DNA from: Betaproteobacteria bacterium
Lineage (GTDB): Bacteria > Pseudomonadota > Gammaproteobacteria > Burkholderiales > Burkholderiaceae
Length of the DNA stretch: 10,883 nucleotides
NCBI GenBank assembly: GCA_018969885.1
Contig: JAGWXN010000091.1
Coordinates: 1 to 10,883 of the forward strand
Direction of reading: 5' to 3'
The position numbers and the translations under genes were made by a program. Shown one piece after another: positions 1 through 7,205 of the stretch (within the stretch, counting starts at the first letter, position 1; each line of letters opens with the position of its first letter). A model generated the notes under the pieces. The model did not search any database. It was not told where the DNA came from and saw only the letters and a program-made list of their open reading frames with translations.

Positions 1-46
1 GACGGCGGATTCAGCCAGACCGTGGGCGGGATCGCAGAATCACCGA
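1..46. other. Left-edge leader before the ABC ATPase gene
   Basis: These 46 bases precede the ATPase start. No convincing -35/-10 pair and no strong Shine-Dalgarno sequence is visible; the G-rich stretch at about 25-31 lies too far from the ATG at 47 to be a normal ribosome site. Frame 1 stays open from base 1 to a TGA at 52-54, so this could be the 3' end of an upstream gene that overlaps the ATPase start by 8 bases. Seventeen codons are too few to identify it. Confidence 0.3.
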
Positions 47-727
47 ATGGCTGAGCGGGAGGCGCCGCCCGCCGTCCTGCTCGAGGCACTTCACAAGCGC
101 TTTGGCGAGCGGATCATCCTCCAGGATCTGACGCTGCGAGCCGAGCCGGGAGAGCGGATTGCGTTGCTTGGTGAGTCGGGCAGCGGCAAGTCGACCCTGC
201 TCAACATCATTGCCGGTCTCGAGCCCCCCGACTCTGGGCGTGTTGAAGTGGCCGGCCGCTCGCTCATCGGTCTCGACGACGATCACGCCGCCGCGCTTCG
301 CCGTCAGCTGATCGGATTCGCCTTCCAGGCGTTTCATCTCCTTGGTCACCTCAGCGTGCAGCGAAATGTCGCGGTGCCGCTGCTCCTGAACGGCACGCCC
401 CCTGCCGAGGCACTCGAGCGCGCCGCCACCGTGCTCAGTAGACTGGGCCTGGGCAGCCGCCTACAAGCCCCGATTCGCGAACTCTCAGGTGGCGAGCAAC
501 AACGGGTAGCGCTCGCGCGGGCGCTGGTGGCTGCGCCCCGTGTGCTGCTCGCCGACGAGCCCACTGGCAACCTGGATCCCTCAAGCGCCCGCACTGCACT
601 CGCCCTGATCGCCGAGCAGGCTGCCGAATCGGGCGCAGCGCTGCTACTCGTTACCCACTCACACGAGGCGGCAGCCATGGCTGATCGTCAGCTGATCCTG
701 CGGCAGGGTCGGCTTGAACCGGCGTGA
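47..727 (+). CDS. ABC transporter ATP-binding protein, LolD/YbbA/MacB type
   Basis: This is a 226-residue cytoplasmic ATPase that would power the permease encoded next. All the nucleotide-binding motifs are present in order: Walker A GESGSGKST at residues 42-50, the Q-loop glutamine at about 94, the signature LSGGEQQR at 146-153, Walker B VLLADEP at 166-172 with Asp170 and catalytic Glu171, the D-loop around GNLD at 174-177, and the switch His204. The length and the LADEPTGNLD wording are typical of the LolD/FtsE/MacB/YbbA group, whose members work with FtsX-type permeases and drive mechanical work or lipoprotein and lipid handling more often than classical solute transport. Its TGA (725-727) overlaps the GTG start of the permease (724) by four bases, so the two are probably translationally coupled. 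The ATG at 47 gives a normal-length N-terminus. The exact subfamily (YbbA versus LolD versus AttE-like) cannot be settled by eye. Confidence 0.93.
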   Translation: MAEREAPPAVLLEALHKRFGERIILQDLTLRAEPGERIALLGESGSGKSTLLNIIAGLEPPDSGRVEVAGRSLIGLDDDHAAALRRQLIGFAFQAFHLLGHLSVQRNVAVPLLLNGTPPAEALERAATVLSRLGLGSRLQAPIRELSGGEQQRVALARALVAAPRVLLADEPTGNLDPSSARTALALIAEQAAESGAALLLVTHSHEAAAMADRQLILRQGRLEPA

Positions 728-3363
728 CGCAGTCGGCCAGCCCCCACCGCGCGCTGCTTCGATGGCTGATCGCGGCCCACTGGCGAGAAGGGCCTGCTGC
801 CATGCTGGCCGGTGCGCTATCGATTGCGATCGGTATGGCGCTCGCGCTGGGCGTGCATTGGGTCAACCGATCAGCATTAGCGGAATTTTCTGCCGCGATC
901 GCCATGGTCAACGGCGACGCGCAGGCGCAGCTGGTGGGCCGAAGCGCAGACTTCGACGAGCAGGTCTATGCGACCTTGATCGATACCTCAGGCATCGCCG
1001 CGGCAAGCCCTGTCATCGAGTTCAAAGCCCTCGCCTCAGTCGGCGGTCAGGCGGCTCCTCGCGCACCACGGTACACGACCGAAGCAGCTGGGGCTGCGCA
1101 GTCGGGCTCACCGCAAGCCTCGCAGCCGATCGCGCTTCGTGTACTGGGGATCGATCCGCTTCGCGCGGCGCAGGTCACACCCTCGCTTTTACCCTCACTG
1201 GCTGAAGCCGATCGCAGCGACCCGGCGGCGCTCTTTGCCGACGATGCCGTGTTTCTGTCGCGCGCGGCGGCGCGCGCACTCGGCATCGCGCCGGGCGAGC
1301 AGATTGTTATCCAGACCGGGCCGCACCAGCAGACATTGCGCGTGGCGGGCAGCGTAGAGGGCGCTGATGAAGGTCAGTTACTGGCGGTGCTCGACATCGC
1401 CAACGCCCAGCAATACTTTGGTCGACTGGGAAAATTATCGAGGATCGACCTGCGGTTTACGGAGAACGCCGACGCGGGCAGCGTCCGCGCCGCGGTTGAG
1501 CCCAGGCTCCCCATGCAGGTGCTCTGGAGCGTCCCGCAGGCGGCTGGACAGCGGATGTCAAACCTGTCGCGCGCCTACCGGGTCAATCTCAATGTGCTCG
1601 CGCTGGTGGCCCTCTTTACCGGCGCCTTCATCGTTCAGGCCACGCTCGCGCTGCGGGTCGCCCGCCAGCAGCATGAGATTGCGCTACTCGGCGTGTTGGG
1701 CGCGCCGCGCCGCTTTGCTGCACGACGGGTCCTGATCGATGCACTGGCGATCGGCGCACTTGGCTCGGTCACCGGGGTGCTGGGGGGAATAGCACTCGCA
1801 TCGCTCCTCCTCGCCTTGACCGGGGGCGATCTCGGAGGGGGCTACTTCGATCGTCGCGTGATCGCGCTTGCCATCGACCCGCTATCGGTCGCGGCAGGCC
1901 TGGCGGGCGGCCTTGGTATTGCGCTGATGGGCGCGTTTTCACCGATGCGGGCGGCGCAAAGCATCATTCCCGCGCGTGCGCTACGCGCTCGCTCGACGGA
2001 AAGCGTGCTCGATCCGAGTGGGCGCGCGCGCTGGGCGGCTGGGCTCGCAGCGATCGCGCTATTGCTGCTGGCGGCGCCGCCGATCGCCGACCTGCCGCTT
2101 GCGGCTTACGCCAGCATCGCGATCCTGCTCCTCGCTGGCGTCATGCTGACTGGCCCCCTGATCGGGCCATGCTCGCGGGCGGTGATCCAGGCACTGGAAC
2201 GGCGCGCGCCGCCGCCCACGGTCTGGCTCGCGCTGTCTCGCATGGCGGGCGCGCCGGGCAGCGCCGGCTCAGCTTTGGGCGGTGTGGTCGCAAGCTTCGC
2301 CCTCGCCAGCGCGATGGCGATCATGGTCACCAGTTTTCGCGTCTCGGTCTCCGACTGGCTCGATCAGGTGTTACCCGCCGACCTCTACGCCCGACTGCCC
2401 GCCAGCGCGGCGGGCGAGGGCTTCGACGCACCGCTACAGACCCGTATCCGTGCCCTGCCAGGCGCGAGCCAGGTCGAGTTTTCGCGGGTCGGTTCAATCC
2501 TGCTCGACGAGCGCCGCCCGGCTGTCGCGCTGGTCGCGCGTCCGCTGCACTCGGCCGGTGTTGCGGCGCGTCTGCCCCTGACAGGAAAAACGGTCGCGGT
2601 GCCAGAGAACCAGCTGGGCGTCTGGGTGAGTGAACCCTTCGCCGATATCTACCGGGTACAGCCTGGCGATATGCTGTCGCTGCCAATCGGCAACACCCCG
2701 ACCCCGGTGCGAGCCCTGGTTGCCGGAATCTGGCGGGACTATGCCCGACAGCACGGCGCGATTGCGATCGATATCGATGACTATCGTCGTCTGACGGGCG
2801 ATGGTGCAGCCAATGAAGTCGCGTGGTGGCTCGCCGATCGCTCGCAGACCGAGGCATTCATCGCACAGGCGCAGGCCCTGTCCCCGCTCACTGACAGCAT
2901 GGAATTTCGCGATACCGGCCAATTGAAATCGCTCTCGCTCAAGATCTTTGACCGGAGCTTTGCAATCACGCATGTGCTCGAAGCCATTGCCATCGCAGTG
3001 GCGCTGTTCGGCGTCGCCACCTCGGTCGCTGGCGAAGCCCTCGCGCGGCAGCGCGAGTTCGGCATGCTTCGCCACCTCGGGCTCACCCGCAAGCAGATCG
3101 GGCAGCAGTTCGCGCTGGAGGCGGCCCTGGGCACCGTGGTGGCGTGTCTGTGGGGGCTTATCCTGGGTGCGGTCGTTGCGTGGGTCCTGGTGCATCGTGT
3201 CAATCCGCAGTCTTTTCACTGGACGATGTCCATGCACTGGCCCGCCAGCATGCTTGCCACCAGCGCATTCGCCATGATCATGCTGGCCGCCGTGGCGGCA
3301 CGTCTGTCTGCGCGGGAGGCCACCGGCGCAGCGCCCGTGCTGGCCGTGAGGCAGGACTGGTGA
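724..3363 (+). CDS. ABC transporter permease with two FtsX domains (YbbP-like)
   Basis: This 879-residue inner-membrane protein partners the preceding ATPase. Hydrophobic segments lie at about residues 24-46, 288-309, 340-366, 388-406, 435-450, 455-480, 515-540, 749-772, 798-823 and 845-862, which gives about ten helices. Two FtsX modules can be seen. The first follows the helix at 288-309 and has the cytoplasmic stretch RQQHEIALLGVLGAPRR (314-330). The second follows the helix at 749-772 and has RQREFGMLRHLG (775-786). Large extracytoplasmic regions at about 47-287 and 541-745 would be the MacB-like periplasmic domains. Two FtsX modules on one chain is the YbbP (COG3127-like) layout, unlike LolC/LolE or MacB, which carry one each. 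The GTG start at 724 overlaps the upstream stop; a later start would remove part of the N-terminus before the first helix. The stop at 3361-3363 overlaps the GTG start of the AttH-like gene. The substrate is unknown. Confidence 0.9.
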   Translation: MTQSASPHRALLRWLIAAHWREGPAAMLAGALSIAIGMALALGVHWVNRSALAEFSAAIAMVNGDAQAQLVGRSADFDEQVYATLIDTSGIAAASPVIEFKALASVGGQAAPRAPRYTTEAAGAAQSGSPQASQPIALRVLGIDPLRAAQVTPSLLPSLAEADRSDPAALFADDAVFLSRAAARALGIAPGEQIVIQTGPHQQTLRVAGSVEGADEGQLLAVLDIANAQQYFGRLGKLSRIDLRFTENADAGSVRAAVEPRLPMQVLWSVPQAAGQRMSNLSRAYRVNLNVLALVALFTGAFIVQATLALRVARQQHEIALLGVLGAPRRFAARRVLIDALAIGALGSVTGVLGGIALASLLLALTGGDLGGGYFDRRVIALAIDPLSVAAGLAGGLGIALMGAFSPMRAAQSIIPARALRARSTESVLDPSGRARWAAGLAAIALLLLAAPPIADLPLAAYASIAILLLAGVMLTGPLIGPCSRAVIQALERRAPPPTVWLALSRMAGAPGSAGSALGGVVASFALASAMAIMVTSFRVSVSDWLDQVLPADLYARLPASAAGEGFDAPLQTRIRALPGASQVEFSRVGSILLDERRPAVALVARPLHSAGVAARLPLTGKTVAVPENQLGVWVSEPFADIYRVQPGDMLSLPIGNTPTPVRALVAGIWRDYARQHGAIAIDIDDYRRLTGDGAANEVAWWLADRSQTEAFIAQAQALSPLTDSMEFRDTGQLKSLSLKIFDRSFAITHVLEAIAIAVALFGVATSVAGEALARQREFGMLRHLGLTRKQIGQQFALEAALGTVVACLWGLILGAVVAWVLVHRVNPQSFHWTMSMHWPASMLATSAFAMIMLAAVAARLSAREATGAAPVLAVRQDW
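3348..3351 (+). promoter_or_regulatory. Ribosome binding site deciding the AttH GTG start
   Basis: GAGG sits 8 bases before the GTG at 3360, inside the last codons of the permease gene. It supports this GTG as the true start over readings further upstream in the same frame, because only from here does the protein begin with a coherent twin-arginine signal. Confidence 0.55.
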
Positions 3364-4493
3364 GCGCGACCCGACGTCAACTGCTTCAGGCGCTTGCCCT
3401 CGCAGGGGGAGCCGCGCCCTTCAAGGCGTCCGCTCGCTCGGAGAGCGCAGCGCCCCGCTTCGCATCGGTCACGCCCGACAAGCGCCTGTCGTTTCCACGC
3501 GATCACGGCGCACACCCCGATTTCAGGATTGAGTGGTGGTACCTGACCGGCTGGATGGATACGTCAGCCGGCGAAGCGCGCGCACCGATCGGCCTTCAAA
3601 TCACGTTTTTCAGGGTTGCCACCGGCTGGCAGCGCGATCACACCAGCCGCTTTGCTGCGCAGCAGCTGATGTTTGCGCATGCCGCGATCGCGGTTCCGGG
3701 ACGCGGCCGGCTGATCAAGGCCGAGCGCGCTGCACGAATCGGCCTGGGCATGGCGCAGGCTGACGAAACCGATACCGCGCTTCGTATCGGCAACTGGCAG
3801 CTGAGCCGCGATGCAGCTGATCGCTACCAGGCTCGTATCAGCGATTCCGCGCTGTCAATCAGCATTGATTTTCAGGCGCAACGCCCCCCGCTGCTGCAGG
3901 GCGAGGCGGGCTTTTCCCAGAAAGGCCCGCAACCCGTTCAGGCGAGCTACTACTACAGCCGCCCCTGGCTTGCTGCCCAGGGCGAAATCGCGTGGGCCGA
4001 TCCCGATCGACCGCGCCTCACGCCGCGGACGGTACAGGGTCACGCGTGGTTCGATCATGAGTGGTCGAGCGAACTGCTTGATGCCCAGGCTCAAGGCTGG
4101 GACTGGGTCGGTCTTCACCTCACCGACGGAAGCGCCCTCACGGCCTTTCAGGTCCGCCGCGCCGACGGGCGAGCGCTCTGGCAGTACGCCCGGTGGGTTG
4201 ACGCGGAACAGCGAGAGATCCGTGCTCAGGGCGATCACGCAATGGTGACCTTCGAGCCGCTTCGCCGTTGGCGTTCACCGCGTAGCGGCGCGTCGTGGCC
4301 CGTCGCGCAGCGGTTACACGTGGGCAACCGTGTGATCGAACTGCAGCCCCTGTTTGATGATCAGGAACTCGAGACCCGCGGCAGCACCGGCATCACCTAT
4401 TGGGAGGGCGCGGTCACGGTCACCGAAGCCGGACGCGTGATTGGCCGCGGCTACCTGGAACTCACCGGCTACGCGCAGGCGATGCGAATTTGA
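3360..4493 (+). CDS. AttH/DUF2006 lipocalin-like secreted protein with Tat signal
   Basis: From the GTG at 3360 this encodes 377 residues. The N-terminus contains TRRQLLQ (residues 4-10), a hydrophobic alanine/leucine stretch, and ASA at 23-25 as a likely signal peptidase site, so export of the folded protein by the Tat system is likely. The mature part carries hallmarks of the AttH/CrtC calycin family (PF09410/PF17186): HPDFRIEWWYLTGW at 52-65, an FFR segment shortly after, AWFDHEW at 229-235, and GWDWVGLHL at 246-254. NE1406 of Nitrosomonas europaea is the structurally characterised relative, and a lipid-related role was proposed from its fold; CrtC relatives hydrate carotenoids. No carotenoid genes are nearby, so hydratase activity is not implied. 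The gene overlaps the permease stop (GTGA), pointing to a periplasmic lipid- or ligand-binding partner of the ABC transporter. The family call is firm; the function is inferred. Confidence 0.88.
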   Translation: MSATRRQLLQALALAGGAAPFKASARSESAAPRFASVTPDKRLSFPRDHGAHPDFRIEWWYLTGWMDTSAGEARAPIGLQITFFRVATGWQRDHTSRFAAQQLMFAHAAIAVPGRGRLIKAERAARIGLGMAQADETDTALRIGNWQLSRDAADRYQARISDSALSISIDFQAQRPPLLQGEAGFSQKGPQPVQASYYYSRPWLAAQGEIAWADPDRPRLTPRTVQGHAWFDHEWSSELLDAQAQGWDWVGLHLTDGSALTAFQVRRADGRALWQYARWVDAEQREIRAQGDHAMVTFEPLRRWRSPRSGASWPVAQRLHVGNRVIELQPLFDDQELETRGSTGITYWEGAVTVTEAGRVIGRGYLELTGYAQAMRI

Positions 4494-4501
4494 ATGAATG
4501 G

Positions 4502-5710
4502 CTAGCGAACCAGCTGATTGATCTCAATGATCGGCAGCATCACCGCCAACACGATCAGGAGCACGATGGCGCCCATCACCAGGATCAGGAGCGGTTCGAG
4601 CAGGCTGGTGAGCGCAAGGGCGCGGCGTTCGGTCTCCGAACTCAAGGTCCGGGCCGTTCGCTCAAGCATGTCGGCAAGCGTGCCAGTGGCTTCGCCACTG
4701 GCAATGAGATGCACCATCAGGGGCGGAAAGCGCCTGGCGGCAGAAAGCGCCCTCGCAAGCGACACGCCTTCCCGCACACGGCCAATCGCATCATGCACGT
4801 TGTGCTTGAGCGCTTCGTTCGCAAGTGTCTGAGCGCCCGCCTCCAGAGCCCGGATGAGCGGCACCCCGGACGCAACCAGAATCGACAGCGTGGATGCAAA
4901 CCGCGCGGTCTCCAGGCCTGACAGCAGTCGACCGGCGATTGGCAACGATAGCGCTCGGGTGTGCCAGGCGAGTTTCACCGTAGGCGAACGCAGGGCGGCA
5001 CGCCACGCTACCCAGCCCGCCGCCAGCAGAAGCGCTACCGCCCAACCCCATTGGCGAGTGAAGTCAGAGACCACGATCAGCGCCCGCGTGAGAAACGGCA
5101 GCGCCTGCCCGGTCTGACGGAATACATCGATCACCTGAGGCACGACGTAGGTGAGGAGCACAATCACCACCGCCGCGGCCACGACGGTAACAATCGCCGG
5201 ATAGATGAATGAGAGCGCCACGCGCTGCACCAATGCGCCACGCGCTTCGATGTAGTCAGCCAGCCGGGTCATCACGCCCGCGAGATCGCCCGATTGCTCC
5301 CCCGCAGCCACCAGCGCGCGATACACCTCGGGAAAATCACGCGGATAGCCTGAGAGCGCGCTCGCGAGCGTCTGCCCGCCCACCACTTCCGCCCGCACTG
5401 CCGCAAACCGCTCCCGCACTGTCCGGCTCTCAGCCTGTTCGATCACCACATCGAGCGCCTGCTCGAGCGGCAGCCGCGCCGACAGCAGACTCGCGAGCTG
5501 CCGGGTGGCGAGCGATAAATCGCTGGTACGAAGCCGTGCGCCTAGCGACCGGCGCGCCGCCCCGGACGAGGCCTGTAAGGGTTCGACTTCGAGCGGGGCC
5601 AGCGCCCGCTCACGAAGCAGCGCCCGGGCGTGGCGCGGCGAATCGGCGTCGATCAGGCCACGCTCGATCCGACCTGCGGCGTCCGACGCCTCGAATCTGA
5701 AAGCCGGCAT
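4502..5710 (-). CDS. gspF: Type II secretion inner-membrane platform protein GspF
   Basis: This 402-residue polytopic protein sits at the centre of the T2SS inner-membrane platform and couples the ATPase GspE to pseudopilus assembly. It shows the two tandem T2SF domains of the family, at about residues 68-192 and 270-393. Each carries the repeated glycine motif: GEQSGDLAGVMTRLADYIE at 137-155 and SGEATGTLADMLER at 338-351. Membrane helices are predicted at about 168-192, 221-240 and 368-393, the usual GspF/PilC topology. The N-terminus MPAFRFEASDAAGR and length match GspF (about 400 residues), so the protein looks complete. It follows gspE by 27 bases with no clear Shine-Dalgarno sequence. 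It ends the operon, with its TAG only 8 bases from the stop of the convergent AttH gene. Confidence 0.96.
   Translation of the reverse strand: MPAFRFEASDAAGRIERGLIDADSPRHARALLRERALAPLEVEPLQASSGAARRSLGARLRTSDLSLATRQLASLLSARLPLEQALDVVIEQAESRTVRERFAAVRAEVVGGQTLASALSGYPRDFPEVYRALVAAGEQSGDLAGVMTRLADYIEARGALVQRVALSFIYPAIVTVVAAAVVIVLLTYVVPQVIDVFRQTGQALPFLTRALIVVSDFTRQWGWAVALLLAAGWVAWRAALRSPTVKLAWHTRALSLPIAGRLLSGLETARFASTLSILVASGVPLIRALEAGAQTLANEALKHNVHDAIGRVREGVSLARALSAARRFPPLMVHLIASGEATGTLADMLERTARTLSSETERRALALTSLLEPLLILVMGAIVLLIVLAVMLPIIEINQLVR
4681..4703. repeat. Perfect 10-bp inverted repeat inside gspF
   Basis: TGCCAGTGGC (4681-4690) and GCCACTGGCA (4694-4703) are exact reverse complements around a TTC spacer. 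The repeat encodes part of the conserved SGEATGTL stretch of GspF and lies about 190 bases beyond the end of the AttH gene. No T-tract follows on either strand, so it is not a standard intrinsic terminator. It may be incidental to the repeated Gly/Ala/Thr codons. Confidence 0.6.
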
Positions 5711-5737
5711 CAGCGAACGCCCGGCGTGAAAGCCCGG

Positions 5738-7183
5738 TCAGTCACGCGTGACACGCACCACCTCGTCGGCTGACGTGACACCAGCCTCGACCCAGCGCTG
5801 ACCATCCTCACGCATAGACATCATGCCGTACCGACGCGCAACGTCGCGCAGCTCGCTCTCGGCCGCGCCGCGGTGGATGAGCGCACGAACCGCGTCATCG
5901 ACCACGAACAATTCATGCACGCCAGTGCGCCCGCGATAGCCGGTTCGATCACATGCATGACAGCCCACCGCCCGCCAACCGCCGGCAACCGGATCGGGCT
6001 CGCGGCATTGCTCGCAGAGTCGGCGAACCAGTCGCTGCGCAACCACCCCCAGCAGCGACGACGACAACAGGAACGGCTCGATCCCCATATCGGTGAGGCG
6101 AGTCACCGCCGACACAGCATCGTTGGTATGCAGCGTGGCGAGCACCAAATGTCCGGTGAGCGAGGCCTGCACCGCAATCTGCGCGGTTTCCAGGTCGCGA
6201 ATCTCGCCGATCATGACGACATCCGGATCCTGTCGAAGGATGGCCCGAAGCGCCTTCGCAAAACTCATATCGATCCGTGCGTTCACCTGGGTCTGACCAA
6301 TCCCCTCAAGGTGATACTCGATGGGATCTTCCACCGTGAGCACATTCATGCGATTGAAATCGAGGCGACCCAGGGCGGCATAGAGCGTCGTGGTCTTGCC
6401 GGAACCGGTGGGCCCGGTCACCAGCAGAATCCCATGCGGCTGATGCACCAACCGGTCGAATGCGGCGAGCGTGGGAACGCTCATTCCCAGCGACTGGAGA
6501 TCGAGCCGTCCCGCTTCCTTATCGAGCAGCCGCAACACCACGCGTTCACCATGGCCAGTGGGTAGCGTGGAGACGCGCACATCGACGGCACGCCCCCCGA
6601 TTCGAAGCGCGATGCGACCGTCCTGGGGCAGGCGCTTTTCGGCGATATCCAACTGCGCCATGATCTTGACCCGAGAGACGATCGCCGCATGCAATTCGCG
6701 GCGCGGCCGGGCGATGTCACGAAGCGTGCCGTCGACCCGGAACCGCACAACCGAGGCGCTCTCAAACGCCTCGAAATGAATATCGGATGCACCGTCCCGG
6801 CTCGCCTGCGTGAGAAGCGCATTGATCATCCGGATGATGGGCGCATCATCTTCGGACTCGAGCAGGTCTTCGATACGCGGAATGTCCTGCATGAGCTGCG
6901 AAAGATCGAGATCGCTTTCGACCTCATCGACCACTTGAGCAGCCGACCCTTCGCGCTGCGCGTAGGCACGCGTGATCGCGAGATCGAGTTCATCCGCAGG
7001 CTTTCTGACCGACACCAGACGCAGGGGCACGGTGCGCGACAGCTCGGCCACAGCGCGTAATGGCGTGCGCTCGCCAATCCAGATTTCGAGCGCCTCGGGG
7101 CTCGCCGCGGCAACCAGAATCTGATTGGCCCGAGCGAAGGCGTAGGGCACATAGCGTGAGGCTGGAACCGGTTGCATGGTCAT
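5738..7183 (-). CDS. gspE: Type II secretion assembly ATPase GspE
   Basis: This 481-residue cytoplasmic ATPase drives pseudopilus extension through GspF and GspL. All secretion-ATPase motifs are intact: Walker A GPTGSGKTT at 257-265, Asp box TVEDPIEY at 283-290, Walker B DVVMIGEIRD at 321-330, and His box ATLHTNDA at 349-356. A tetracysteine metal-binding site is formed by C390-x2-C393 and C408-x2-C411. The N-terminal part (1-110) is the GspE_N-type region that would contact GspL; PYAFARANQILV at 13-24 fits GspE. The N2 region RDGASDIHFE lies at 129-138. The length is slightly below the roughly 500 of EpsE, partly because the loop between the cysteine pairs is short. The start is either the ATG at 7183 or the one two codons later; neither has a strong Shine-Dalgarno sequence. 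It lies 22 bases after gspD. Confidence 0.97.
   Translation of the reverse strand: MTMQPVPASRYVPYAFARANQILVAAASPEALEIWIGERTPLRAVAELSRTVPLRLVSVRKPADELDLAITRAYAQREGSAAQVVDEVESDLDLSQLMQDIPRIEDLLESEDDAPIIRMINALLTQASRDGASDIHFEAFESASVVRFRVDGTLRDIARPRRELHAAIVSRVKIMAQLDIAEKRLPQDGRIALRIGGRAVDVRVSTLPTGHGERVVLRLLDKEAGRLDLQSLGMSVPTLAAFDRLVHQPHGILLVTGPTGSGKTTTLYAALGRLDFNRMNVLTVEDPIEYHLEGIGQTQVNARIDMSFAKALRAILRQDPDVVMIGEIRDLETAQIAVQASLTGHLVLATLHTNDAVSAVTRLTDMGIEPFLLSSSLLGVVAQRLVRRLCEQCREPDPVAGGWRAVGCHACDRTGYRGRTGVHELFVVDDAVRALIHRGAAESELRDVARRYGMMSMREDGQRWVEAGVTSADEVVRVTRD
5951..6016 (-). other. Tetracysteine (C4) metal-binding segment of GspE
   Basis: The segment encodes CEQC at residues 390-393 and CHAC at 408-411, separated by 14 residues. 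This is the zinc-binding CxxC...CxxC element of T2SS GspE proteins, here with a shorter connecting loop than the roughly 29 residues I recall for Vibrio EpsE. Its presence supports GspE over PilT-like ATPases, which lack it. The related PilB ATPases can also carry such a site, so the call rests on the gsp neighbours as well. Confidence 0.8.
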
Positions 7184-7205
7184 AGGGCGGGCGAATCGGG
7201 CAGGC

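Noticed and set aside
2494..3237. A 247-codon open frame on the minus strand across the permease gene
   Set aside because: It lies opposite a conserved permease domain, has shadow-type composition (Arg, His, Gln rich) and shows no recognisable motif or ribosome site.
3144..3359. N-terminal extension of the AttH protein to an upstream ATG at 3144
   Set aside because: The extra 72 codons overlap the final permease helices in another frame and look non-coding. The GTG at 3360 has a GAGG site and gives a coherent Tat signal.
895..3691. Three copies of GCGATCGC (895-902, 2050-2057, 3684-3691), a HIP1-like octamer
   Set aside because: All are inside coding sequence and fit the general abundance of GATC/CGATCG in this GC-rich DNA; three copies are too few to claim a functional repeat.
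3360..4493. Carotenoid 1,2-hydratase (CrtC) function for the AttH protein
   Set aside because: The fold family is shared, but no carotenoid biosynthesis gene is in the window and the operon context is an ABC transporter.
5873..6565. A 230-codon plus-strand open frame across gspE
   Set aside because: It is antisense to the catalytic motifs of GspE and its translation is low-information and His/Arg rich.
4502..7183. Type IV pilus PilB/PilC identity for the ATPase and platform protein
   Set aside because: The neighbours gspM, gspN and gspD, together with protein lengths, place them in a T2SS.
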